NCBI GenBank assembly: GCA_032690845.1
Contig: CM064417.1
Span: 35,904,432 to 35,968,431, forward strand
DNA length: 64,000 nucleotides
Source of the DNA: Eleusine coracana subsp. coracana
Taxonomy: Eukaryota > Streptophyta > Magnoliopsida > Poales > Poaceae
Reading direction: 5' to 3'
The notes beneath the pieces are model-generated. The model saw nothing but the letters and a program-made list of their open reading frames with translations. It was not told where the DNA came from and made no database searches. The position numbers and the translations under genes were made by a program. Every line of letters starts with the position of its first letter. Positions within the stretch are counted from its first letter, which is position 1. Of this stretch, positions 22,024 to 33,736 are shown piece after piece.

Positions 22024-23541
22024 CAGATCGGACGGCCAGGGGGCTCTCTGATGGGGTGGTGGCCATCGGCGGCCTAAGAGGCGGCGGCGCCATGGCCGGC
22101 TTGCTGGGGCTCGCGGGGGAGGGCCGCACGGGCGCGGTGAGACCCACGGAAGGGGGCAACGGGGGCGGCGCGGGGAGTGGGGCTCACCAGCGAGGTCGCA
22201 TGCGGGCGTGGAGGGCCGAGGCATGGGCTGGAAGCGGCGGTGCTGGCGACTTCCGACGCCTAAGTTGAGGCACATGAGCGAGGCGGCGGCGGGGCAGCGG
22301 GATTGGGGAAAGGCGGTACGAGGCTGCAGGGACCCCTATTGATAGGGGCACGGGCCCCTAGGCCTGTTGTGGCGTGCATGCCGAGGTGGCGGCGGCGCGG
22401 CTAGGGTTAGGGTTGGCTTGGGCGGGGCTGGTGGCTGAGTCGAGCGGGCTGTGCAGGTGGGCCAAGGTTGTCGGGGGGCGTGACTGTGCCGCGCAGGAGA
22501 GTGAGGCCCAAGGCCGGAGGGGGGAGAGAAGGAGGGGAAGGGAAGAGCTAGGCCGCGGGGGAATTTGGCCCAGGTCGGGGGGAAAAAGGGGAGAGAGGGA
22601 GGGAAGAGGATGGGCCAATCCTGACTTCGGCCCAAGTCGAAAACAGAGGGGGAGAGAGGGGCGAGAGTGGGCTGTAGGGAGGGAAAAATCTGGCCCACGG
22701 CTGAGAGGGTTTTCTTTTCCTTTTCTTTTCTTCTTTCTAATTCTATTTCCTAAACCAAACAAATCAATTTCTAAGTGAATTTCAGATCGGACGGCCAGGG
22801 GGCTCTCTGATGGGGTGGTGGCCATCAGCGGCCAAAGAGGCGGCGGCGCCATGGCCGGCTTGGTGGGGCTCGCGGGGGAGGGCCGCACGGGCGCGGTGAG
22901 ACCCACGGAAGGGGGCAACGGGGGTGGCGCGGGGAGTGGGGCTCACCAGCGAGGTCGCATGCGGGCATGGAGGGTCGAGGCATGGGCTGGAAGCAGCGGT
23001 GCTAGCGACATCCGGCGCCGAAGTTGAGGCACGTGAGCGAGGCGGCGACGGGGCAGCGGGATTGGGGAAAGGCGGTACGAGGCTGCAGGGACCCCTATTG
23101 ATAGGGGCACGGGCCCCTAGGCCTGACGTGGCGTGCATGCCGAGGTGGCGGCGGCGCGGCTAGGGTTAGGGTTGGCTTGGGCGGGGCTGGCGGCTGAGCC
23201 GAGCGGGCTGTGCAGGTGGGCCGAGGTTGTCGGGGGGGGTGACTGTGCCGCGCAGGAGAGTGAGGCCCAAGGCCGGAGGGGGGAGAGAAGGAGGGGAAGG
23301 GAAGAGCTAGGCCGCGGGGGAATTTGGCCCAGGTCGGGGGGAAAAGGGGGAGAGAGGGAGGGAAGAGGATGGGCCAATCCTGACTTCGGCCCAAGTCGAA
23401 AACAGCGGGGGAGAGAGGGGCGAGAGTGGGCTGTAGGGAGGGAAAAATCTGGCCCACGGCTGAGAGGGTTTTCTTTTCCTTTTCTTTTCTTCTTTCTAAT
23501 TCTATTTCCTAAACCAAACAAATCAATTTCTAAGTGAATTT
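22024..23541. repeat. 759-bp tandem duplication inside LTR 2
   Basis: CAGATCGGACGGCCAGGGGG starts both copies, at 22024 and 22783, and GTGAATTT ends both, at 22782 and 23541. The copies differ at scattered positions (for example CATCGGCGGCC against CATCAGCGGCC), so the duplication is not very recent. It covers the leader, TATA and part of U3, giving this LTR two core-promoter regions. Confidence 0.85.
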
Positions 23542-23607
23542 TCAAGCACATTTCCATACAATGAAAACCTAATGCATCTAATAGGCATGAATGCAACAAC
23601 CAAATCT

Positions 23608-23608
<1 letters not shown>

Positions 23609-23678
<70 letters not shown>
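23609..23678. repeat. Trinucleotide microsatellite (TAA)n
   Basis: About 23 ATA/TAA units in LTR 2. The homologous tracts in LTR 1 (about 10661-10688) and LTR 3 (about 28521-28547) have about nine, so this copy has expanded since the LTRs separated. Confidence 0.9.
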
Positions 23679-23680
<2 letters not shown>

Positions 23681-23842
23681 TAATCTAAATTAATTTAATT
23701 ACTTCTAGAAAATAGTTCTTTTTCCTAAAATAAATGTTAATGCTCTAATTAATTTAAATTAAATTTTAATCTATTTTAAAAAGTTTTCAAATTTAGTGAA
23801 ATTTAGGTCACATACCAAAATTTAAAACTTTAGGGTGTGACA

Positions 23843-25400
23843 AGACTACCCCTCTTAACAAGAATCTTGTCCCGAGATTCTGCATGGCTAGCAAAGAAAG
23901 GGTAAAGGTAATCTCGTTGTTCGTCCTTCATCCTTGATCTCTATTAACTTGATTGGTTGATGATCTTCGCTGCAGCAACTCCTCCAATGAAAATCTTGAT
24001 GTCCTACTATTAGTATGTATGTCAATCTTACTCTTCCATATATAACATCTATGCCTGTTGATATGGTTGATGGTGATCTCTACCCCCTTAAGTTCACATT
24101 TAGGGTCGAACATAAATGACCATCAACACTGATTCTCCAATTGAAACTATCTTCTCAACTCATGCACCAATTTGAAGCATCCAGAATTCTTTCATTGGCC
24201 ACATGGTCCATATGTTCTTCCGTGGGCAAGCATCAAACCATTGACCACGTCAGCTACAAGTAAAGAATCAGATTCTTGTAAGTACAGGCTTTGGGAAGGC
24301 AACATTGGGACCTTCGTGATAGTAGCTCATCTCCCTTGAAGGTTGGCACTTCAATTCAGATTCACTTAGGTTGCTTTGAAGAAAACAAGATCGTCCATGA
24401 AGTTTACAACAATAGCAGGCTTCTTCAACTCTACATGCCTTCTGCTTCTTTTTGGATCACTAAATTGGTGCCTCGCTAGTTCCATCCATGGCAAGCTTTC
24501 TCTTCTTTCGTGACCTAGATTTTACTTCTATGGGTGACACATGTGGGGTTGTTGGTGCGATGCCAGAAGTTGTCTGTTGCCTCTATTGTAGTAAGATCCC
24601 ACTCTTGCAACCGTTATTGGAGCTGGCAGGATAAGTGCGAACTTACCTCGGATATTGGCTTCCTCTCATCGGTGCTTCATTCAAAGAATCTAATGGTCGA
24701 GTTCAACATCTCCTCGAATTGGTTAGGTTATAAGTGACTAGGAACGAATGGAATAATAGAATTAAGAGAGAAAAGAATAGAGAGAAATGATAGAAGAGAG
24801 TGAAAGTAGAGAGAGAAAGAAAGAGAGAAACGATAACCCCAACTATACTAAAACTAGCTATAACTAATGATGCGATAACAAAGCTAAACGCTTTGCAAGC
24901 ACAGCAAAACTCAATCAAAGATCCAACCCAAACATGGCACACCACAATCAACACAAGACATATAGTTAGCAACGTCGTTTTATCTAGCGATTATTCTTCT
25001 GAATAGGAAGAATCTTAATCCACGGTTCTTCAGAAAGTCTTTCTTCCCGTGGAGTGACGACCAGCGCTCTTAGTGTTGTGAAGAGACCTTGACTTTGACT
25101 TTTTGGATCTTCGTCTTCATACTAAGCAGAACTAGCTTCTTCAATCTTTTGTACCATTCATTTTGTTGTTGAAAGCATAGGTTGACTAACTAATCTTTTG
25201 AAAAGAGGAAGAAAATAGTAAAAATAACATTTTTTCAATCATTCAAGAATAGGCAAGTAAAGAGTAGGTACGAAGGTAAGATAGAAGAATTTTTGTAGAA
25301 GTAAAAGTTTTTCAAATACTAGTTTTGAAAATAAAACTTATGGCACGACCATTCTATCTAGGCTTGCGTTCTACGGTCGACACGGCTTTGATACCACTTC
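23843..25400 (-). other. Internal region 2 of the LARD-like element, non-coding
   Basis: Collinear with internal region 1 from the polypurine tract (minus strand GTTAAGAGGGGTAGTCT) to the primer site at 25384-25396. It is longer by a few segments, for example about 78 bp at 24517-24594 between GACCTAGAT and AGATCCCACTC, and about 60 bp near 25285-25345. It contains no gag or pol motif. Confidence 0.75.
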
Positions 25401-28400
25401 TATCACACCCGGTTTTAAGGACAAAACCAAGTGCTATTCATATGTGTGCCCAGGAACAAGTTTCACACATATCTACAGTAAGTGCATAATAGTATAACCA
25501 ATGTCATTATTACATCATATGATTATTACATAAAAGATTGTCTTTAAAGACTTAAACGACTCTCAAACTAAATAGCAGCGGAAAACACCATAACACCACA
25601 CGCAATCGACCGGGGGCACGCTCACCTAGTAGTAGTCCTCGTAGGTATAGTCCATCTTTCCATCTTCTGAGCAGAAGTTTATAGTACAACAACAAAGTAA
25701 AATAGCAAGGGTGAGCACATGCCGTACTGAGCAAGTGGGGGAAAGTATGACATGCAAGCTTAATAGAAGAAAGGCTAACACAATGGTTTATTTGCATAAA
25801 TGAACATCTATACCTAAGAGCATTTGAAAAGCAATCCTATTTACTAGGTGAGTTGTAAAACCAAAACCCGTTAATGTCAGGTAGATAGCTCACACGGGAC
25901 TTTGATTCACATAGAATCCAGAGCCACCAACTCACACAGAGTTGAACAGTTAACATAGAACACTATTCACTAAGAAGCCAGCCAATACCAACCAAACCAA
26001 ACTTGGCTACCCACCAAGTTCGCCCATAATCAACCCTCCTAAATGTGTGAGGATCCAGGCCGCCCATGACCGTGAGCACGTCTATTATAACAGTTTGACA
26101 CTCTGCAGAGGTTGCACAACTTTACCCACAGGTTGGTGATTTCATCACTATGCAGTGACTAGAGAGTCTCCATGTTGCCCAAATCACACTACCGTAGGTG
26201 TGAGGCCAAGAGATCACCACAAGGTCTTTCAAAGAGCTTCCCAGCTTGCAAACAATCCATGCTAAGGTTTCACCGCTGCGGAATTAAACCGTTCCTACAG
26301 AAGCCCCCTCTAGCGTCGTGGCTAGGAGTGAACCGTCCATCGGCTGAGTCCGAGAGTAAACTGTCCCGTCCTCATTCCTCGACTGCCCACAAAACTGGGA
26401 AGACATCTTGATACTCAACGAAGCCTACCCATATCAGACCTGTGCTTTGCGCTGTTTTCCTGGGTGGCCGCTCCACAAACTACTCTTGTGATCCCAAGCA
26501 GATACCATCACAATCCCAAAGTACTGTACCGGGTACATGTGCATACCCGCACCATCTTTGTCATCCTCCTGCTTGGATCACCAAGGTTCCATGTTGCTAA
26601 AAAGGATTACCCATCCCTCATGATCATTATGTTCAAGCGAGCCATTAGTCAAGATTAACATTAGATACTTCCAAACCCGACATGGCAAACTAAGCATGAC
26701 GTACCCATTCTAACATACTACACCAGAACCTAGGCGACAAGGAAATAATATGGAATAGGATGATGACACATAGGATTTAATATTAACAAGTATGCATAGA
26801 GAATAGAGAGAAATGTAAAACATAGGTTCAATATGCATCAAGGACATTCCCTTTGCTGCTGCTCAAAGTCTTCAAGATGGAGATTCTGGAAATTCTCTAA
26901 CTGCGGTTCATCTACTCAACATCACACCAGAAACAGAAGCATATAAACAAACTAAGAAACAACACACCACACAGTAACAAACAATAATGAAAACAAAACT
27001 ATGAAATAGTACGCGTTGCTATGATCGCATGAGCGCAAGAATCACCTAAATCCGAGTTACGAGTAAAAAGTTACGAAGGTTTAATGTTGTAGGGTTAAAA
27101 TAATAAATTAGCAAAATCTCATAAAGCAGTACGAATAAATAATATTAATCACTACGATCACTACGGTTGAAAAGTTATGACGATTTGAAGTTTTAGGGGC
27201 AGAAATGTAAAAACAGACAAGTTTAGAGGCCTAAAAGTAATTTCAGAAAAGTATAAGGACTATACTGTAAAAAATAAGTATAAAATATAATTTATGACGA
27301 TTTTAGGGACCAAAATGTAATTTATAAAAAGTATAGGGACTAAGTTGTAAAAAGTCAGGACTAAAATAATATTTAGAAAAAGTTTAGGGGCTTTTCTATA
27401 AAAACATAGTGCTAGAAAATAATTATGTAAAATGTCAGGGTTCTAAATATAATTTTGTAAACGTTCTGCAAAATTTTTAGGATTAAAAAGTAATTAAAAT
27501 AAAGAGCAGGGGCCTATTCACAAAACTAATGTTTACTCATAATTACACATAATGAATAAATAATAATAATATATAAAACAAAAATAAAAAAAATAATTCC
27601 CGTGGACTAGGTCCACGGGGCTCGTGAACCACGGGGGCGCATCGGTCCACGGTCCACGGTGGACCGGGGCCATACCCCTTCGGCTCGATCTAATTTGGGC
27701 CGTTGGCCCAGATCGGACGGCCAGGGGGCTCTCCGGCGGGGTGGTGGCCGCCGTCGGCCTAAGAGGCGGCGGCGCCATGGCCGGCTTGCCAGGGCTCACA
27801 GGGGAGGGCCGCGCGGGCGTGGGGAGACCCGGGGAAGGGGGCAACGGGGGCGGCGCGGGGAGAGGGGCTCACCGGTGTGGTCGCGCGCGGGCGGGGAGGG
27901 CCGAGGCGTCTGCTGGAAGCGGCGGCGACGGCGACTTCTGGCGATGATGTCGAGGCGCGTGAGCGAGGCGGCGATGGGGCAGCGTGATAGGGGAAAGGCG
28001 GCGCGAGGCTGCAGGGCCCCCCTATTTATAGGGGCAGGGGCCCCTAGGCCTACCGTGGCACGCACGCCGAGGTGGCGGCAGCGCGGCTAGGGTTTGGGTT
28101 GGCGTGGGCGGGGCTGGAGGCTGGGTCGAGCGGGCTATGCAGGTGGGCCGAGGTGGCCGGGGGGTGGCTGGGCCGCGCGGGAGAGTGAGGCCCAAGGCCG
28201 GAGGGGGGAGAGAAGGAGGGGAAGGGAAGAGCTGGGCCGCGGGGGAATTTGGCCCAGGTCGGTTGGAAAAGGGTGAGAGGGGGAGGGAAGAGGCTGGGCC
28301 GAGCCAGACTTCGGCCCAAGTCGAAAACAGAGGGGGAGAGAGTGGGCTGCGAGGAGGGAAAAATCTAGCCCAAGGTTGAGAGGGTTTTCTTTTTCTTTTC

Positions 28401-28710
28401 TTTTCTTCTTTCTAATTCTATTTCCTAAACCAAACAAATCAATTTCTAAGTGAGTTTTCAACCACCTTTCCATAGAATGAAAACGTAGTGCATCTAATAG
28501 GCATGAATGTAACAACCAAATATAATAATAATAATAATAATAATAAATTAATCTAAATTAATTTAATTACTTCTAGAAAATAGTTCTTTTGCCTAAAATA
28601 AATTTTGATGCTCTAATTAATTTAATTTAAATTTTAATCTATTTTGAAAAGTTTTAAAATTTAGTGAAATTTAGGTCACATACCAAAATTTAAAATTTTG
28701 GGGTATGACA
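25401..28710 (-). repeat. LTR 3 of the LARD-like element
   Basis: 3310 bp, starting TATCACACCC (G to A change from TGTCACACCC) and ending GGGTATGACA. It keeps the intact TATA box (28022-28031), the leader palindrome (27599-27619) and a short AAT tract. Being next to the primer site at 25384-25396, it served as the 5' LTR of the second unit. Confidence 0.85.
28022..28031 (-). promoter_or_regulatory. TATA box of LTR 3
   Basis: Minus strand CTATAAATAG, identical to the box in LTR 1 and in the same position relative to the GC-rich leader. Confidence 0.65.
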
Positions 28711-29816
28711 TATAGCACCCAAAGGCGGTTCTTGGAGTCGGTAACTTCCACCAAACGCGCACAACCGACCATGGGGAGGAACTAGGAGATGACACATAGA
28801 GGTGGTGCACTAGGGGGGACCCACCTTTTCGACTAAATAGGGGTGTTCGGTCGAATAGGGGTTGTGGGCCTAGGTGCCTACTGCGTAATCGTGCGTGAAG
28901 GATTTCAAAAGACAGATAGGGTTGTCACCATCTACTACCTATCTCTAGCAATCCGTGGACTACGTGATAAACAAAAGTAACCTACGGCCTAGACACCATG
29001 TCTATGCCTTCAATTACTCAATTAGTCTCTAGCTACAATGGTACAAGACTAAGGTCTCTAACTAAATAGAGCGTTGAGCGAGCAAGGCAATTAAGTATAA
29101 AACTTACTTAAAAGGAAACTTAAATAACAAGAAATGAATCACGAAGATTTACTAAATACGGCAAGCATCCGTCGAGGTACAAGCATGGAGAAGAGGTGGG
29201 CAGGCCCACTCCTCCTCTGGACACCCCCTCACTCTCTCCCTATTTTGTAAGCATTTTGGTAGTGCTAAAACCTTCGGGAAATGACGTACTTAACTAATCT
29301 CGAAGTGTTGAGAGAGTGAGGCCCTTCCCGTCCTTTTATAGCACCCAAAGGCGGTTTTTAGAGTCGGTAACTTTCACCAAACACGCACAACCAACCTTGA
29401 GGAGGCACCAGGAGACGACATGTGGAGGCGGTGTACCAGGAGGGACCCACCTGTTCGGTTGAATAGGGGTGTTCGGCTGAACAAGGGTTGTGGGCCTAGG
29501 TGCCCCCCGTGCTCTGAGTCCCTGTTGGGTAGCCCCTTGTTCCTCTTAACACCGTAAGGCGATGGGTTCTGTGGGTTTCCACTGTAAGTACGCCAGTGAA
29601 TCCGTGTGCTTTGCTCTGATTGGTCGAAAGTGTGTTTTCTCCCTTGATGGTGTGGATTTTCCATTCATTCTATGGAATAATTACCTGTAGTATATATTTA
29701 CCAACACTTGTCGAATTTGTTAGTAATAAACTCCTACCACTATGTTGGTTGTTCACTTTATTTGTTTTTATATAGATAATTGATGGTCTAAATTAGGTAT
29801 TTAGTGACCGTCAACA
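28711..29816 (-). repeat. Athila-like LTR, second part, with internal duplication
   Basis: Resumes at TATAGCACCCAAAGGCGG. At 28880, after GTGGGCCTAGGTGCC, the sequence jumps back to the equivalent of 7031 (TACTG(C/T)GTA) and repeats about 620 bp to a second GTGGGCCTAGGTGCC ending at about 29503. The second pass holds the uninterrupted insertion site. The LTR then runs on to CCGTCAACA at 29816, followed by copia LTR sequence. A G-run and weak frame at 29374-29664 are not considered coding. Confidence 0.75.
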
Positions 29817-30835
29817 GAGATCGAACGGTCCGATCTATGCAGAATCAGTTGAGAGACAGAGCGCAACGGCTCTGGAGGAGCCATCTAGAAGGAGACCGGA
29901 CGGTCCGGTCTGGCAGAGACCAGACTATACAGTCTGTATGTTCAGAAAGCTGATTTCATAGAGCAATGGCTAGTTTGAGGTTGGAAGCCTATATAAGGTT
30001 GTTGTTGGGGTCTTGGAGACCTGTCTTGGCTTAGTTGATAGCTAGGAGCATCAATAGGGAGCCAAGAGGAAAAGAGAGGAGCACTAGGAGGAGATTTGGA
30101 TGTTTTGAGAGTGCTAGAGAGAGTAACTTGAGCATCTATTCACATCTAAGTCTAGGGTGTCCTTAAGAGTGTGATCTAGGTTGTTACTCTTAGTCTTTGG
30201 TAAGACCTAGACCGTTAGGTGTGGGTGATCGAGCCTATCGTGATCGGTTGTGAAGGTCATCACTCGTTTGTACATGGTTTGAACCTGCCGTTAGGTGTCG
30301 GCGATCAAGCCTATTGATAGTGAGCGCCTGTGTCATCTCGGGGAGTTCGATAAGTTCTCGAGTGAGGCTAGCTTGTGCCTTGGTGGCAGCGGTGATGCAA
30401 CCGTGTCTTCACTCCAGGAGTGATTATGGGCTCGTGTGCGAGAACTGCACTTGGTGGCAGGAGGGACCTGTACTCCAGCGGAAGTGGTCCAACAAGGAGT
30501 AGGGGAAGGTGTCATCCTTACGAGACCTCAGGACAAACATCCTGAGCCATTTCTTACTCTTACTCCTTAATATAATGCTTTACCTTCCGCATTTACATAC
30601 CGTGCTACTCATGCTTGTGTGTTTACCTTGTACTTGTGATGATCTTGTAGCTTTGCATGAGTAGGATCCCTTGCTAGCTTATTTGCTTCCGCGTGTCTTT
30701 TATTACTAGCTTGCATAGGAGTTGCATTGCCTTGTGTGATCCACTAGCATGCTTAGGTTGTCTTTCCTTTCATAGGATTATCCTTTTGTTAGTATGATCG
30801 CCACTAGAATTGCTTAGGAGTTGTTTGAGTTGTAG
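29817..30835 (+). repeat. Copia LTR fragment, 5' truncated by the Athila-like insertion
   Basis: Matches the interior of the LTR at 37258-39160 in the same orientation: a perfect GACCGGACGGTCCGGTC palindrome at 29894-29910, TATATAA at 29990-29996, then GGGGTCTTGGAGACC and the long leader to CCACTAGAATTG. The match stops near 30835. The left edge abuts the Athila-like LTR end, so the fragment is part of the sequence that element inserted into. Confidence 0.75.
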
Positions 30836-31412
30836 ATATTTTTGAGAGTTACAATATAGACTTCGTGTTTGCCTCATTTGAACTCCGAACTGTGGAGATA
30901 TGGATTTTGGAAGATAGAGTTGTAAAAAGGAAAGTCCAGTCCAAGTTGTAACCAGCCTAGATTTGTTTACTTTTGTTAGATCTCGTGTATAATTCGGTGG
31001 AGGACGCCTCTAGGCACCTCCTCACTATATATATGTCCCAAGGGATGCCCCCCTCCGTACCAATTATTAATATATCAAAGTATTTCGAGTTGAGAGTCAA
31101 AACTTACGGCGTTCTACAGCCGGTTTCACCATGTAGCCTAGTTGTCTAGATTTCTTCTAGTTGGCTAGTTGGAGGAGCTAGCTAGGGTTCTAAGATGAGT
31201 TGATCCACGTGGTGAAGCTCTAATTAGACTCTAGTTAGTCTATGAATTCAATTAGACCACGGTTCAAGAGCTGGATGTCATCGTCATCGCGGTAAGTGAT
31301 GGCGGTGATTTCTATGCATTATATCGGTTGATCTATCTCGTGTTCATGCTTGCTTTCAATCTTGTTTCCCTCCTATGTCTTTGTACTTGCTAAAAGTCCA
31401 CTTAGATCTTCG
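30836..31412. other. Unassigned repeat-like sequence
   Basis: No gene. Contains a TATATATA stretch (about 31027) and text resembling a retroelement LTR, but I could not find matching ends or a related copy in the window. Confidence 0.3.
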
Positions 31413-33038
31413 TGTTGATGTTGGTCGTATCTACGCACCCACTTATATACCGCAAGAGGACGATGTACGATTGTAGCACTTTTTTCCTTGAATTGAGTAT
31501 TCCAAGGTATATCGAATCCATTGGGAACTTAGGGATTCATTAAACAAAGTTAACAGTAAAAGATCTAGTCAAGGCTACTTTCAAGGTCAGGTTGCATGAG
31601 GGGGAGACTGGTCAGCACAAAGGTGCGCCAGACAGTAATTCTGTCGATGCGCCTATCGGCGCGGGAGTCGAGCCGATCGACACACTAGTGAAACTGAGTC
31701 AAAGTGCGTGAGATCTATTAAATCTAGGATTGCGTTGATCGGCGCTGGAATTGAGCCGATCGACACACTGGTGGATCTAAGCTGAAGTTGTTGCGCCGAT
31801 CGGCGCAGGGGTTGAGCCGATCGGCACATAGTGAGTCTAAGCCAAAGTACACCAGATCTTGTAAACCTATGCTGATAAGTGAGTAGCCAGATATCTACTA
31901 GTGAGATCGTAACTAGATAGTCTAATTGAATAGCATCATAATGGGTAATTACATAGATCAATGAAAACCTATAATGAGTAAGACCACCTTGCTTTCCAAG
32001 CAGCTCCCGATTTATCGTTACCGGAAGGAAACCCTTAATTGCGCGAGTATCTTACCCTACTCAACTATCTAATAGTGCTGCGCAAGCTTAGTGCTGTCAC
32101 CGCTAAACCATACTACTGGCATCATCAAGCAACCAAAATCAATACAATGTCCGAATACTATCCTAATCACCATGATTAAGATAATATCTACTTACTTAGC
32201 CTAGAACTAAGCAATTGGAATAAGCACATGCATGATTATAGAATCAAGATAGACAAATCACCAAAACCATCATCAACATATTCAATCATCCTTGAGATAC
32301 ATAGAGTAAGATTCATCCTTGTCGAGATGGCCTACCTTGACGGTTCAACTCTTGACTCCAATGGTTCTTGAAACTCAACTAGAGATCTATTCTAACGGGA
32401 CAAGCCTCGGTGGCTCTAACTCACGGATCTGGTGTCCCTCTGTCACCTCCTCTTCTGCGGCGAGGGTTTACAAGTATTTATAGGGGTTCTACTCGTAAAG
32501 GACTCGGTTTCTAGCAAATAAGGCGGTTGCGCCGATCGGCGCAAGATTGCGCCGATTGGCGCAAGCCGTGTCTTCTCTGATTTCTTCTCCGAGTCGGTTC
32601 CTCTGTCTTCCACAGCTGCCATGTGGGTCTTTTCCTTCGAGATAAAATCTTGTACTGCACGTTAAGATCTTGGAGTTCCATAAATCTTCTTGAAGTTTCA
32701 TAAATCTTCTTAGGCAAATATCTTCAAGTGTCTTGCGCAGATAAACTTCCATAAACATGTGGAATGGGCCTCGGTCACTTCTGTGGGCCAAAACACCCTT
32801 GCGCCGATCGGCTCATGGGCTGCGCCGATCGGCGCACTGGGCTTCTTCAGTGCTTTTCGTCAGTTCTGGACTCCTGTCCTCTCCATCATCGCATTAATCA
32901 CCAATTTTACCTGTTTCTGCAATAAAGCTCCAAAATAACGCATATACAAATATATAGGAAAAATCACAGGTAAATGGCCATTATGCTCTAATTGGGGCAA
33001 TATTCACATGTAAAAGGGGCACTTGGGAAGTGCCAACA
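31413..33038 (-). repeat. Probable Athila-type LTR, apparently solo
   Basis: Read on the plus strand it starts TGTTGATG and ends GTGCCAACA, so in sense (minus) it starts TGTTGGCACTTCCC, an Athila-style terminus. Near the left end it shares CCGCAAGAGGACG and GTATTCCAAGGTAT with the LTR at 6754. It contains several perfect GC-rich palindromes (31801-31816, 32527-32544, 32821-32836). No primer site lies beside it and the flanking five bases (CTTCG, GTTGA) do not match, so the ends are less certain than for the other LTRs. Confidence 0.5.
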
Positions 33039-33690
33039 GTTGATCGGCACGACCCTCGTGCCGATTGGCACAACATACGGATTAGCAGGTAGGGGCATTG
33101 TTTATCTTGTCGGTGTTGTTTAGCTATTAGCGCTATTAGCCACCGTCGTAAAAGGGTCGCAGCAAAGACTTAATAGTGATACAATGATAATAGATGCTCA
33201 ACGTAGTGCCTCTTCCTTTACCTTATTAGCCGCCGCCATGACAGAGTCACAGCAAACAGCTTAGGTGTATAGGTGCATGATTAGAGGGGATGATAGATTG
33301 ATTTGCTTCATTGGACTATAGATTGGAATGGCTTTTGCTAGAACTACAACTTGCGCTTCTGGTGCGTGCTTCATTAATATCTAGCTAAGACTCGTTAGCT
33401 TTGACTATTGACTTTGGATTTCAACTCTCTTTTTCAATGTTTTGCTCTATGTGCCGATCGGCACGACAATCAAACTCCTCAATTCTTTCTTGTTCACATT
33501 CATATGCAATTGTGCTCAATGCTAGGATTAATTTCCTATGCTTAATAGTAGATTGCTTATGGTTTGCTTGCCGGTCCTTGGATTCGATAAACCTTAGAAT
33601 ACTCTTCTAAGGGAAAAGTTTTACTATGTCGACATGTACGCTTGCAATCTCAGTAGGGTGCGTGTTACACGTGCCAACATTATATATTGT
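33039..33690. other. Athila-like leader or internal remnant, non-coding
   Basis: No gene. It carries GTGCCGATCGGCAC (33451-33464) and similar motifs, shared with the LTR at 31413-33038 and with the internal sequence at 39161-41545, so the three probably derive from one element family. A 33-base stretch near 33691-33738 ending GATCCTTTCA matches the end of the copia LTR, with a long C-run. Confidence 0.35.
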
Positions 33691-33736
33691 GAGTTCCCGA
33701 TTCACCCCCCCCCCCCCCCCCGGTCACTCGATCCTT

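Larger units (their letters stand above)
20484..23842 (-). repeat. LTR 2 of the LARD-like element, second part, with internal duplication
   Basis: Resumes LTR 2 at CTCCATGTTGCCC and ends GGGTGTGACA at 23842. It is longer than the other LTRs because a 759-bp segment is duplicated in tandem (22024-22782 and 22783-23541). The TATA box in both duplicates is changed to CTATCAATAG. An extended ATA/TAA tract lies at about 23609-23678. Confidence 0.85.
7494..28710 (-). mobile_element. Composite large non-autonomous LTR retrotransposon (LARD-like), LTR-int-LTR-int-LTR
   Basis: Both outer ends carry the same LTR (TGTCACACCC at 7494; a changed GGGTATGACA at 28710), flanked by exact 5-bp duplications TATAG (7489-7493 and 28711-28715). 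An empty copy of the target, TTTTATAGCACCCAAAGG, is still present at about 29334-29350 in a duplicated part of the host LTR, which confirms the insertion point. Inside are three LTRs (7494-10852; 12276-13047 plus 20484-23842; 25401-28710) and two short internal segments (10853-12275 and 23843-25400) with no coding capacity. Primer sites place the direction on the minus strand. LTRs of about 3.3 kb with a 1.4-1.6 kb non-coding interior fit the LARD class. The LTR length and TGTCACACCCGG start resemble grass Tekay/Del-group gypsy elements, which would be the helper by inference. Confidence 0.85.

Noticed and set aside
31653..31961. Minus-strand frame with repeated RSA motifs
   Set aside because: The apparent repeats are produced by the GCCGATCGGC palindromes, not by a protein.
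33705..33721. Long C homopolymers here and at 39121-39136, 14242-14257 and 63591-63606 as possible structural elements
   Set aside because: Two lie at LTR edges and one at a polypurine tract. Lengths are prone to sequencing error, so no separate claim is made.
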